Source of the DNA: Hetaerina americana
Lineage: Eukaryota; Arthropoda; Insecta; Odonata; Calopterygidae
DNA: 64,000 nucleotides
Direction: 5' to 3'
Assembly: GCA_022747635.1 (NCBI GenBank)
Contig: JAKTNV010000017.1
Location: 2,529,501-2,593,500, forward strand
Shown: positions 36,690 to 47,008 of the stretch, piece by piece
Position numbering within the stretch: the stretch's first letter is position 1
How the letters are laid out: each line of letters begins with the position of its first letter
Translations under genes and position numbers: made by a program
Notes under the pieces: model-generated
Told to the model about the DNA's origin: nothing
Databases searched by the model: none
Seen by the model: the letters and a program-made list of their open reading frames with translations, nothing else

Positions 36690-37280
36690 ACCTATGCGTT
36701 TTCCCGGCGTCGCGTGCCGCCACCCCTTAACGGGGAGGATAGCCCTCCGCTCGCGGTAGGCTTCCAACTTACCCCCACCACCGCATCCCTATTTCACTCC
36801 CCTCTCCCCCATATTCTTGAAAGCCTCCCACGACCCCCGGCAATCGACTTAACAATTTCGAATTCATGAGCCGGTGTGCCACACGTCGCTGCCCTCGCCA
36901 CCGGCTGGACGCGACAACGGCGGATAAATAATATCGATCGACCGCGGAGCGTGGTCGCCGGCCGGCCACCCGAGGAATCGATGCCGGGTCCCCGCACGCG
37001 AGCTCCCCGCAACGCGCGCGAGATAAGACGTGAAAGATTTAGATAGCCCTTCCGGTCTGCCCTTTTCTCTCCTTTCTGCCCACCCCACCACATCCTCACC
37101 AAACGTGGTTCCTTGTTCCCTCCCACCCCCGGCCATCTCCCCACCCCCGGTCCTCACGGAGGGCTGTGGGCAGCCGCCGGGGGTTCTTGAGCGTGCTGTG
37201 GTTAGGTCAACGACACTCCCGAAGACGGCCTTCGGCGGCGAGCCTCTCCCTCATTGGCTATTTTGGCGCGGGCGGGGGCC
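36690..37280. other. CpG-rich block with promoter-like sites
   Basis: The block is strongly CpG-rich at 36900-37025 and ends with ATTGG at 37252-37256 (inverted CCAAT), TTTTGGCGCGGG at 37261-37272 (E2F-like) and GGGCGGGGGC at 37270-37279 (GC box). Clustered sites of this kind suggest a promoter, but I find no exon on either side that it could serve. Overlapping open frames show no domains. Confidence 0.4.
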
Positions 37281-37640
37281 TACGAAATAATTAAGAGGTT
37301 ATTGGTGTCTTCTATTTTGAGGGTTCGATTTACATTCCGTTTGTTCATGTGTATCCTCCTACCATCCCTAATGACGTCATATTTATGTTTTTCTCTGTGG
37401 GATTGAAATTTGCATTTTAGGGATGAGCAAAATTCAAGGTGGAAAGACCCCCTTGTATTGATGTTCATTCTCTATCATGGGACTGGTCTATTTTCCTTAG
37501 ATTCGCGAAGCACTCGAGAAGGAAGACAAAAATGTCGAAAATTTGTTAGGTTTAACAATTGATAGAATAGCTTCCAGGTAGAAGGACGGCATAGATCTGA
37601 AATACATTAATGTATTTTCGAGTATACTACTACAAGGCCC

Positions 37641-37880
37641 AAATCGGTAGTCCAGTGGGTAGGGTGCTGGGATACTGAAGGAGGAGGGCCTGGGTTCGAT
37701 TCCGGGGGACTCTCGAGACCTCTCAGTTTCATCCAAGGAGTTTGATTTTTCGGTTGTCGTATTTCTAGGAAACTGGAGGTGGTGCAGATGAAGAAACTAG
37801 CTCCTTCACTATGATGTGAAAATTTCATATGCTGCATTAGGTACGCTGCTAACTTTCGAGCTGATTAACGATTTTATTGC
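37641..37880 (+). repeat. tRNA-derived SINE copy
   Basis: The head has CAGTGGGTAGGGTGCTGG (A box) and GGTTCGATTCC (B box). The body has TTTGATTTTTCGG and CACTATGATGTGAAAATTTC, and the end has TTCGAGCTGATTAACGA. These parallel the copy at 28629-28880 in order and spacing. The copy is moderately diverged. Confidence 0.75.
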
Positions 37881-39394
37881 TGATATACTGGATAGTTCAT
37901 CCAAACCCTATGCGAAAGCGTAGTCAAGAAATATGGAAGAAGATTCGTTATTAGAAAACTAATACGATTCGTGCTTGTCAGAATTTGGTATTATTACCTA
38001 CATACTTCTAATGAAATAAAATTAAGTAATTTCGCAGAGTAACTCCCGATACCGTTAATTTATTTTACCTACTTCTGATCTGTACCATCATTCCGCTGAG
38101 AAATATTAGAAAAAGTTTGGGAGAATATAGTACTGACCTTTATTCTGCCCTTTTTACTATAAATACCGATCCAGGAGTTTAGCCGTGTACAATACGCACT
38201 CAGTTCTATTAAAAAACAGGAAAATTACACAGATTGATGTAAGCATCAAATCAAATTAGAATTTGAGACCGTGCAGTCCAGTACGAGTTACAATGCATAA
38301 CTTTAGAAAGTATAATTAATTCACACTTAAATGTCTTAGTGATTGAAATGATAGCAATCATTGCCTTTGACTTGACGTTTACTCTATTCCTTGTTATCTG
38401 GTAATGTGCCTTGTAATTATTCATCTAGTCTTCGTTTAAGAATACGTAGTTTTAGATTCCTGACAGCCCGTGCCCGGGAGGCAAAAATATATCGAACCTC
38501 AAGGCCGAGATTTGGTGATCTTATTATAACATCTACGGTGAGTTTATTCACCGCAACGCATGCGAAACTGCCATGATTAAAATTTTTACGCACACACGTG
38601 GAATGATATCGAGGAGAGCTATCCTTATCATCCTGATCCTCTATCATAATTGCTTAGGCTGTGTTATAAATGCTTATGAAAAAAGTATTGCGATTAAATC
38701 TTTCAATTCAATTCCTCAAAACTCCAGGAGTTAACCACCATCAACGTTGAAGTCGTTAAAAATCAGGCACAATGTGTTAAATGAATGAAAATTCCTTGCA
38801 GCAAATGTGTATCCTTCTACTTTTCCTTCTCTTACGAATATATCTGGAGTTTAATTGAATAGATATGTGTGTAATGATTATTTAAATGAATTTTTATTTG
38901 AATAATAACTTAATTCCTGATGAAAACAGTGTAATGAGCATTTTCGATGGACAGTATGCATTAGGTTTTCTTTTAGGTGTATTTTCGGTCACTTCCTATT
39001 TAAGAGGACTTGGAATTGAGCAAGAAAACGCATATTGTTGCAACAAGGGAAGGAAAGACATTTCAATTAACAGTTTTGTGGAATTAAATTTATCGCAAAC
39101 CTTGAGAAATAACGGCAAATGTATATACTAAGCATCCGAGATCACGTGAAACTGTGCTATTGTGCTCATAAAATTAAATTATGAACATAATGCTTGTATA
39201 AGAATAATGTTTTAATTCGTCCATTCACACTCAACAATAAGCGTAAGCTGGGATATTCTTAATTCACTTCTCAAGAAGCGTTTAAAAGTATTCCATTGAC
39301 AAATATGTCAGAAGTTTGCTGCATTAACTATCTGTGGACTTAATGAAAGTTTCTGGAAAATCATTAAGGGTTATAAAAATGCTGATCAGATATA
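37881..39394 (-). other. RSPH3 intron, nothing recognised
   Basis: AT-rich DNA up to the TA target site of the mariner copy at 39395. No motif-bearing open frame. Confidence 0.5.
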
Positions 39395-40384
39395 CGAGGG
39401 TCATCCGGAAAGTAGTACCCGTTCGTGCCGCATGAAGTGCTGACGACGCGAGTAGCCGCTGGACGAGGTCAGATAGCTTCAGTGGCTTGTCTGCCTTCTC
39501 TGAGCCAAGTTGCGTGACGCTAGCATTGCCTGTGTTGTTTCTGTGATTGTTTACAATGTTTAAAAAAATTGAGAACGCCGCCAGTTGTGAAGTGAGGGCA
39601 GTGATTAAATTCCTCAATGCAAGAATTCAGAGGTATCTCGATCCCTACTTGAGGTGCTTTGTGGAGGGCACTTTGAGTGAGTACGCCGTCCGTCGGATGG
39701 GACGTTAAACTGCGGACCCCTTGGCGCCTTTCGTAAAGAGTAGGCTAATGCCGACGCCGGGTTTCTCTCCACCCTTCATCCTTTCCTATCCATCCCCTAT
39801 GGCGCAAATGACCTTAGCTGTCGGTCGCCTCCCCTCAAAACTACTACTACTCAATGCAAGAAACGTTCGCCCATGTGATATTCATCGCCAATTAAAGGAG
39901 GTGTATGGAGACAATGTAATGGACGAGTCGTCTGTTCGGCGGTGGTGTCGCAACTTCAACATGGGGAGGGGGAACACACACGACGATGAGCGTTCGGAGA
40001 GACCGTCTGTCATTACAGACCAACTGGTGAGCTCAGTTGACGAATTCGTGAGGAACGATCGGCGCGTCACAATTGATGACATCTGTGAGCATTTTCCCAA
40101 TGTTTCTCGAACAATTGTTCATGAAATTGTTAAACACCATCTGCATTATGCAAAAATTTGTGCAAGATGGGTCCCTCGCGTATCTCAATGAGCTGGCGGC
40201 GAAGGACTATGCAGCAGGAATACAGAAACTTGTCACACGTTATGACAAATGCCTTAATTTGCTTGGAGATTATGTTGAGAAGTAGTTTAAAGTATCCTCT
40301 TTCAAATAAAATTTTTTATGTTTGTTAATATTTACTTTTGTGTCTTTAATTCACGAACGGGTACTACTTTCCGGATGACCCTCG
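39395..40384 (+). mobile_element. Mariner element, internally deleted (copy 2), with a nested insertion
   Basis: Perfect 33-bp terminal repeats at 39395-39427 and 40352-40384 are flanked by TA. Outside the insertion it is almost identical to copy 1 and has the same missing catalytic core. I noticed one substitution near the 3' end (TTTAATTC against TTTATTTC). Its length of 990 bp equals 753 bp plus a 224-bp insert and a 13-bp target duplication. The insertion splits the transposase frame after the first 20 or so codons, so even the binding domain is no longer encoded intact. Confidence 0.93.
39626..39849 (+). mobile_element. Retroposon (SINE or LINE 3' end) nested in mariner copy 2
   Basis: This 224-bp insert is bounded by a perfect 13-bp target duplication, CTCAATGCAAGAA, at 39613-39625 and 39850-39862. 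It ends in a short (CTA)n tail directly before the second duplication, the signature of target-primed reverse transcription in plus orientation. Internal landmarks include GTCCGTCGGATGGGACGTTA and GGCTAATGCCGACGCC. It has no coding sequence. I cannot tell a SINE from a truncated LINE 3' end. Confidence 0.85.
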
Positions 40385-40934
40385 TAGTAAGTGAGCTCAG
40401 TCAAATGAATTGAGTAGGTACGATTTTCTCTCATAATTTCCCGTATCTCGTATACCTTAAAATTAAAACGTGCAGATCTGTCAAAAAGATCGGATACTGA
40501 GTGAAAAACTTAATTAATTTGTATTTAAGTCAACATTTAATTTAATATAATTGATTAGTTTAATTCATAAATATAATTAATTAATTTCACATACTTAATT
40601 GAATTGAAATATGCGACCTCAAAGCTGAATATAATTCTTTTTTTAACCGGTGAATTTTTTTTCTACTATCCTTAGCAAAAGGAAATTCACCGAAATTGAG
40701 CATCTTTATATTTTTCTGTTCATTTTACATCAGTCAAATTTTCAAATAAATCTTTAATTTGAGTGATAATTGCGAATAACGATGTGATTGAAGCAGAGGC
40801 CCAAGAAGGAGTGGTCGGCGCCAAGCCATTCTCTTCACTCATCAACCCAAATCATCTTTTACACTCCTTTCCTTCTTCTCATTACTACACTATGCAATCA
40901 AGAGAAGAAGTGAAAGTGCTTAAGGAAAAAAAAT

Positions 40935-41031
40935 GCGGGAGATTCCGCGGCAGTAACTTTAAACGGACTCAACCGCCGATACGCACTAAAATGCAGAAAT
41001 TTTAAAGTGTAAAAATCATTCGCACTGACCG
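40935..41031 (+). repeat. Hairpin repeat family, copy 2 (left arm only)
   Basis: The sequence shares GCGGGAGATTCCGCGGCAGT and AACTTTAAACG with copy 1, followed by AAAATGCAGAAATTTTAAAG and TGTAAAAATCATTCGC and the loop word CTGACCG. The right arm of the hairpin is missing and is replaced by tRNA-like sequence. Confidence 0.65.
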
Positions 41032-41097
41032 GGTATCGTACTCGAATCCTGGTTTAGCCGGTTAATTTACCGTCCTCTTCCTCTAATTTCTCGTTAT

Positions 41098-41165
41098 CGG
41101 TTGCTTAACTGGCTAAAGCACTCGGCCGGACATCGAGGGATTCGTGTTCGAATCCAGGTTAAGGC
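41098..41165 (+). repeat. tRNA-like sequence, probable SINE head
   Basis: ACTGGCTAAAGCACTCGG resembles an A box and GTGTTCGAATCC a B box at tRNA-like spacing. No complete cloverleaf is apparent. A second B-box-like word, CTCGAATCC, lies at 41041-41049 in the sequence joining this to the hairpin repeat. It appears to be a different family from the four-copy SINE. Confidence 0.5.
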
Positions 41166-41170
41166 AAATA

Positions 41171-41568
41171 ACATTTAACCTAAATTTCTTCATTTTAAGA
41201 CAAGGGCATGTTGAAAATGAAAGGAATGAAGAGAGAAGTTATAGAAAAGAAAATAACAGGCCATTTCCTTTCCTCGTATTACTTTTGGTGACGAAAAACT
41301 TACCAATGATTTCATTGGTAGTCAGAACAGAAGAAATTATGAATTAGCATTCTTATTAACCAAATGCTGTTGAATAAACAATGCACATGTGCAATACATA
41401 ATTTCAAATTCAAATTTTTATTCAAATTTAATAGAAAAATATACAATTTTTATGAGCCATGTAATCCGTTCCCATACGATAGACAGCACAATTATTAATT
41501 CACGATATACGATCTAAATGAATAACAAAACTTCTCACCCAAAGTCATTTTTTCACTATAAACCAGAG
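41171..41568 (-). other. Sequence 3' of the hAT gene, nothing recognised
   Basis: AT-rich DNA that should contain the 3' UTR and terminal repeat of the hAT element, but I could not identify a terminal inverted repeat. Confidence 0.4.
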
Positions 41569-43124
41569 TCATTCTTTTCTCAAAGTCTCCTTTTCCGCTG
41601 GTGAGATCCCTTTTTTAAACCTGTTAAGTGCTCTGAACACAATTACTAGTTTCCTCGCTTTTTCTTGCCCTAAGCTAGTTCTTAATTTGGAGGGAGCTAT
41701 TCCGTAAGATGAGAAAAGATGTTGCGTACCCGGGGTGGATGCTACAGCAGTATGGAGTTGCTCGACTAACTTGAACAGCTCTGAAGATACGTGTTTTTTG
41801 ATCGATGACCACCACGTCAAGGGTTTCATGCCCCCAGCGGTGGTTTTTGTAAACAGATACTCTTTGTAAGGAGCGGCGAAAGCCTTGTATTTTAATATTT
41901 CTGGCATCACCGAAGGATGGTTCGCGTTGACGAATTCAAAGGCCATCTCTTCTTGCTCGGGCGTTAACTTTTCTCCTCTATATCTGGGGTCTAATATATT
42001 TGCAAGTAGGTGAACCGGCGTGACAGCCATATCAAAACGTTTCTTGAAGCGCGTTTCTTCTTCTGAAGATAAACTTTCTTTTACGTCCGAGTGCAACGTG
42101 AGCCAAACTTCTGCCGATTCGCTAATGGAGCAGCCCTCTTTTTGAAGTTCTTCGCGAGCCACAGATATTTTCTTCAACTTTGATAAAAGTTCTTCCGCGC
42201 GGGTCTTCATTTTCTTATTGTTGACTTTCGAAACCACGGTTGAATCGATAACATCTTTATGCTTGCTGCAAACTTTGGAGATGGTGGACCAATTTTCCAC
42301 GTATGACTCCACACTATCAACTAAAGTGGACGTCTTAATATCGTGGGACAACACCAGTTCTTTTCCACCGGCTGAGTTGTACTTTTCAGCGGCAAAGGGG
42401 ACGCTTTTGAAATAGGTTATAATTTTTTTTACATGATCTTTCAAGGCCGGTGTAACTAAGTCTTGCGAAAACAGGTTCAGCAAAAGTAGAGAGCTACCGT
42501 GGCAAATGATACTTTCATCAGCTGTATCTTCAGACTTAGCTAAATCCTCCATCAGTTTTTTCATATTGGAAGAATTATCGCCCACAAGGCTACGGACACT
42601 ACAATCGTAGTTTTGGGATTCTTTTATAGCATTTTTCACGATCTCTAGGAGGTAATCTGAAGAACGCACTTTACCCGTCGCATCCACGACGTCCATTAAG
42701 TGAACCGTTTTTTCCAATATATCGCAAACAGTTACATATACCATTGATTCATTTTGCACACTGCTCCAGCCGTCCAAAGCCATGCAAACTATTTTCCCTT
42801 TCAGAGACTTTTTCACGTTTTTGTTGACAGATTCATGCACCTCACTGAGTAAATCCTCACTTATTTGATGGGAACTGGGAGGCTTGTACCCTGGACGGAG
42901 AAGTTTAATCATTTGTTTGAATTCTGGATGCTCAACGAGTCGAAAATCTGAATTCGTGGCGAAAATGAACGAGGCGATTTGCATGTCCGTGACTCCTTTT
43001 CGGAGGGAAGTAGCTCGTGCAGCGTAGGAATCCGCGTTTGAGGAAGCCTTGGTTTTCTTCAGCTTTTTCCTGCTATCAGAATTTTTTGAGTCCTGGGTCG
43101 TAATGTCCATAGAACTCGATGTGA
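41569..43124 (-). CDS. hAT-family transposase, main exon
   Basis: An uninterrupted frame of 513 codons from Met at 43110 continues upstream to an acceptor AG at 43126-43125. Counting from that Met, residues 46-80 hold the hAT pattern ASFIFATNSDF and LRPGYKPPSS. D113 lies in CMALDGWSS and D178 in LVGDNSSNM, the positions of the first two catalytic Asp. C203 begins ICHGSSLLLLNL, where most hATs have CxxH. The end, SLGQEKARKLVIVFRALNRF, resembles the dimerisation region. hAT transposases cut and paste DNA in the nucleus. The absence of stops implies recent activity or selection, and a domesticated gene is possible. It lies inside an RSPH3 intron, on the same strand. Confidence 0.88.
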
Positions 43125-44066
43125 CTACATATGAAATAGAAGAAACCGAAAACTGTATTAATATTTTTGATCATGCTGTAATTAATCTTACAGATGCATC
43201 TTAATTTCTCTACCGACTACACTACATTTTTTTAAACTTGTTAATTGAAGTAGTATGGTAAGCTAGATATTAAAAGTTTTCCATAGCATGCATTAAACGA
43301 GAAGGCTAGATGCATACACGAAGGACACCTAATTTGAGCAGAGTAATATTTTAGGTGCACAATATGGGTGCAAAATTGATTTTTATAGGCCCTTTAAACG
43401 TGCGTTTAAGGAAAGTGTGGCCTCCAAAGTAAAATTTCAAAATGACACTACGGACCTATTTTAACTGAATAAATTCTGCTTGAGCAGTTTTGAATAAAAT
43501 TTTATTTTAAAAATTCTGGTTTTTTGAACATCGGTGGTTTTTGTTGGAGCCATTGTTGAGGCAAGTCTACTGCTGAGGCTTTTTGGTGTCAATGAAGACA
43601 CGGGATAATTACCAAAAGGTGTATGATTAATGAATCATACAATGATCACACCTTGTGTGAAGAAGAATAGGGAGAAAAAAGTTCCTCTTTGGCGTTGGCC
43701 TACTTTATTCCTACGCCGGTAAGACAGCGGCTTTCACCGTGAAGGATAAATCACCTTTTGACGAATTATTCCTCAGAACCACCGCGTTGTCACAGAATAT
43801 TACTGCCATCGTTGAGAATTGAACTCATTCGCTCGCATTTGCGCAGCAGTACATCAGCTCATGCACGAATGTGATTCTAAATTCTGAGATATTATGCCAT
43901 CAGGGAATTAAAAAAATTTGGAGTTCTCATTTCAGCCCAAATGTGAACAATCGCTTTTTTTTGGAATTGAATTTAACAGGATTTTTCGATTACCTAGTTA
44001 CCTAAGAGTCGAAATTCGTAGCGTTGTGCTGTGTGAGGCATGGCGGGGCATACGATGGTTACTTAC
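43125..44066 (-). other. Intron of the hAT transposase gene
   Basis: This stretch is bounded by a strong GTAAGTAAC donor at 44066 and an acceptor at 43126-43125 after a T-rich tract. It contains a small perfect inverted repeat, GTATGATT and AATCATAC, at 43621-43640. No coding motif. Confidence 0.7.
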
Positions 44067-44364
44067 CGTCCATGATCGTGTCGCTCGTGCTGCCGTCACG
44101 ATCATCGTCATAGACGGCAACGGAGGATAGAGACCCTCCCTTGCCCGTGCATTTCTCTAAATGACCCTTCATTCGAGCCACAAGTCCAATCATTGCTGTG
44201 TTACACATTTTGCACCTGGCTTTCACGCTTTTCCTGTCCTTAGCATGTACTTCCGTAAAATCATCCCACACTGGATCTTTGAGCTCCTCTGTTGAGTCTG
44301 TCTTCACCTGATGAAGCAAAAAGTTTGGTCTTTTTAAGGCATTCCAAATCAGGACAACACTCAA
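44067..44364 (-). CDS. hAT-family transposase, BED zinc-finger exon
   Basis: The exon encodes a BED finger: an aromatic Trp/Phe pair in VWDDFTEV, then CKMC, then HLEKC, giving a C2HC metal site. BED fingers bind DNA and are the usual amino-terminal domain of hAT transposases. The exon ends in phase 1, and the split Val codon is completed by the main exon, so the two join in frame. The start is uncertain: an ATG at 44364 is in frame, but an acceptor-like AG at 44309-44308 after a T-rich tract would begin the exon at 44307 and imply an earlier exon. Confidence 0.8.
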
Positions 44365-46219
44365 TGCAAGAAAATGTTTACTTTAAAGGAGTCCATTATA
44401 AAGATACGCAAGGACTATTTATTTCGGAAATAACTTTTATCATCTATTCCTATGGAATTGGCTCTTGGGCTAAAATGTAAGCTTTAAGGACTATAATATA
44501 TTTGATCTGTTCGGTAAAAATAAAATCTTAGTAACGAACTTACCTATTTCATGGGTAGACTTCTTGTCATCGACAGTTAAGAAGGCATGCTTCGAGGCTA
44601 TATCAGCACAATTGAGCTCTCGACTGTGTGTAGAACTCTGATGTTCTGATAGCCATTACATCAAGGAAGTGAAGATTCAATCGATGAATAGTCGCAGCGG
44701 AATCGCCTCGAATATGACTCGGAATCCTCTTATTTGCATTTGTTTTCACTATGCTAATATTCTGAAGAAAATTGTGAGGTAGTAACTTGTAATTCCTTTT
44801 AAACTCCTTTTACACTTGATTATAGCAGATACGCTGCGTACTCTCTTAAATCCTGAATGCATTTTCTTTCCGTGCGTTACGGAGAAGCTCATCCGTCTTC
44901 CATCTTAAGCACACTATCTCGATTCATTTTAATGAAATGAGATACAAAAAATAGGAGATATTCTATGGGGTTGCACACATTTTATTAATAGACCGCTCAT
45001 TTATAATTATTTAAAAAATTATTAATATCCAGATCATTTATTTCAAGAGTGCCACGTGGACGGAAACATGGAAGATACATATGAGGGTCGTCCTATTAAG
45101 GCTGAGCCATGCGGTGACCGGAAAAAATTATGAGGGTTTAATCAATATTATTATTTTAAATCTATACTAGTCCATTGAAAAATAAACCATTAAGTATTCG
45201 CCTTTTAATTTCACACCCTAAAGGACAGCGATTTTGGCTATAAACTTTAACGGTCATCTATAAGGAATGTAATTAAGTATCTTCGCTTGCAAAGAATTGA
45301 GTACAAGTATATATTGTTGGAAAACTTATTTTTGACTAAAAAAGCTGAATTTTTACTTCTTATTTCCACTTATGCTAAATTACCTGCCCAAGTAGCATTT
45401 AGCGTAATACTGAATTATCGATATCTTTTCGAAGTACTATGAAGGGGATTTTATAAACTGCATAATACCCTACTTGATCACTGCGCCCTGTATTTATATA
45501 GAACTGAGATCAATGCCGCTGCTGCTTGCTCTCCCTTACAAAGTATACATCTATGTTTCAAGAATTGACGAATAGAAAATCATAGTTTGATAAGCGGTGA
45601 ATTTTTTTTGTTTATAAATGTGTTATTTCTATTTTAGGGAATTATACTAGAAGTTTTTTAGCCTTATCACTTGTGTAATTGATTACACTGCCACCATTTG
45701 AAAAATTGGTGGATCATTCTCTCTATCGCAACAAGATTTAAACTTGGATAAAATAAGCAAACATTTATTTGATAATACTCATTCATTTTTAGAGTTGGAA
45801 TTGTTATACTCTTTAAGAACTTGTGCTATAGATCTTTAACATTGATAAGTGCTTCAAGAATTGTATTTGAACTTCTAACCCCATTAGATAGGTCCGATTC
45901 ATCGCGTCAATGAAGCTTGTCACAAGGCGGTAATAGGAGTTGAAAGAGCGTTACAGTACGTGGCGTAAATGTTTCTACGCTAACTGCAAGTTTAGTCTTA
46001 TGTTTAGTCTTAGAAATTGTTTGGGAACTCTAAGATTTTTCGAAATTGTGAGATTAAAAGCCTAGCCATTCTCTTTTGTCACTTTTTTGTACCTTGTGTT
46101 TCTTTTTTACATGTGTTTTTACTTTACCCTTGAGGTCTATGCCACTGTCAAAAATGCATAATACCACATTCCTCACTCATCGCATTCAAAATAAGAAAAT
46201 TAGAGTTCAGTCAGGTCAT
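44365..46219 (-). other. RSPH3 intron, nothing recognised
   Basis: AT-rich sequence upstream of the hAT gene. It should contain the hAT promoter and 5' terminal repeat if this is a complete element. I could not identify either. Confidence 0.45.
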
Positions 46220-46254
46220 GGAAGGCCCAGTGAATATTATTCACTGGGCCTTCC
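46220..46254. repeat. Perfect short hairpin
   Basis: Arms 46220-46235 and 46239-46254 are perfectly complementary over 16 bp (GGAAGGCCCAGTGAAT and its complement) around a 3-nt loop. The stem extends a further three pairs past a single mismatch. It is followed by a threefold imperfect repeat of TAAATTTATCC at 46258-46302. It is not a terminator in any known sense here, being inside a eukaryotic intron. Confidence 0.85.
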
Positions 46255-46302
46255 CTGATAAATTTATCCTGGTAAAGTTTATCCACAGGTAAATTTATCC
46301 TG

Positions 46303-46977
46303 TGCACGGCTATATAAAAAAATTACCTAGATTAACTGCATAGATTTTCACGTTCAAAATACAGAGAAAATCTTCAAGAACGATTTCTCTTGAATTTTAA
46401 TGAGGCGTAGAGGTACTATTTTCAGGTCTTTATTATCATTGCAAGCGAGATTAACGATTTTAAGTCCAACAGTGCTATTACCTACCCCACAACTTAAGAG
46501 GGGTTAACTTGAAGTCTATAGTGCAAGAAATTGGGACAGGGTACCTTAAGCAGACGTAACCGAATTATTTTCCATAATAACTCCCACATTGGCACTTGAC
46601 GGTGATACAGCATACTAATATATAAAATGCCATGTCAGTCACGCACGCGTTAGTTAACATAGATCGTAGATCATAAACTCATATTGAAAGGGTCAGCCAT
46701 CGCGTAGTTTTTACTTTAGGGGGATTAAATTAACATGCTTTTTGACACGGAAAATAGTAGTACTATTATTATAATCACTAATTTACATGAATTTAAAAGT
46801 ATTTCTTTTATCATTATTTTTGCTAATCTACCGGTTAAGGTAGCTTTTGGATAGACACAAGCTACCAAATCTTTCAATTTCTATTATTCTGCAAGTTTTT
46901 GGTCACTACAATATATCCCTTCGTGAATTCATTTCAATATAATGTATTTTCATCGTTCTCTTTGCAAATTCCAATAA
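46303..46977 (-). other. RSPH3 intron, nothing recognised
   Basis: AT-rich DNA without recognisable genes or repeats. Confidence 0.5.
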
Positions 46978-47008
46978 ACTGCGGGAGATGCCGCAGCAGT
47001 AACTTTTT
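46978..47008 (+). repeat. Hairpin repeat family, copy 3 (fragment)
   Basis: Only the first 31 bases of the family are present, as GCGGGAGATGCCGCAGCAGT followed by AACTTTTT. The rest, including the hairpin, is absent. Confidence 0.5.

Noticed and set aside
39721..40191. A 156-codon frame in mariner copy 2
   Set aside because: It begins in the nested retroposon and runs into the transposase by chance. It is not a natural fusion gene on present evidence.
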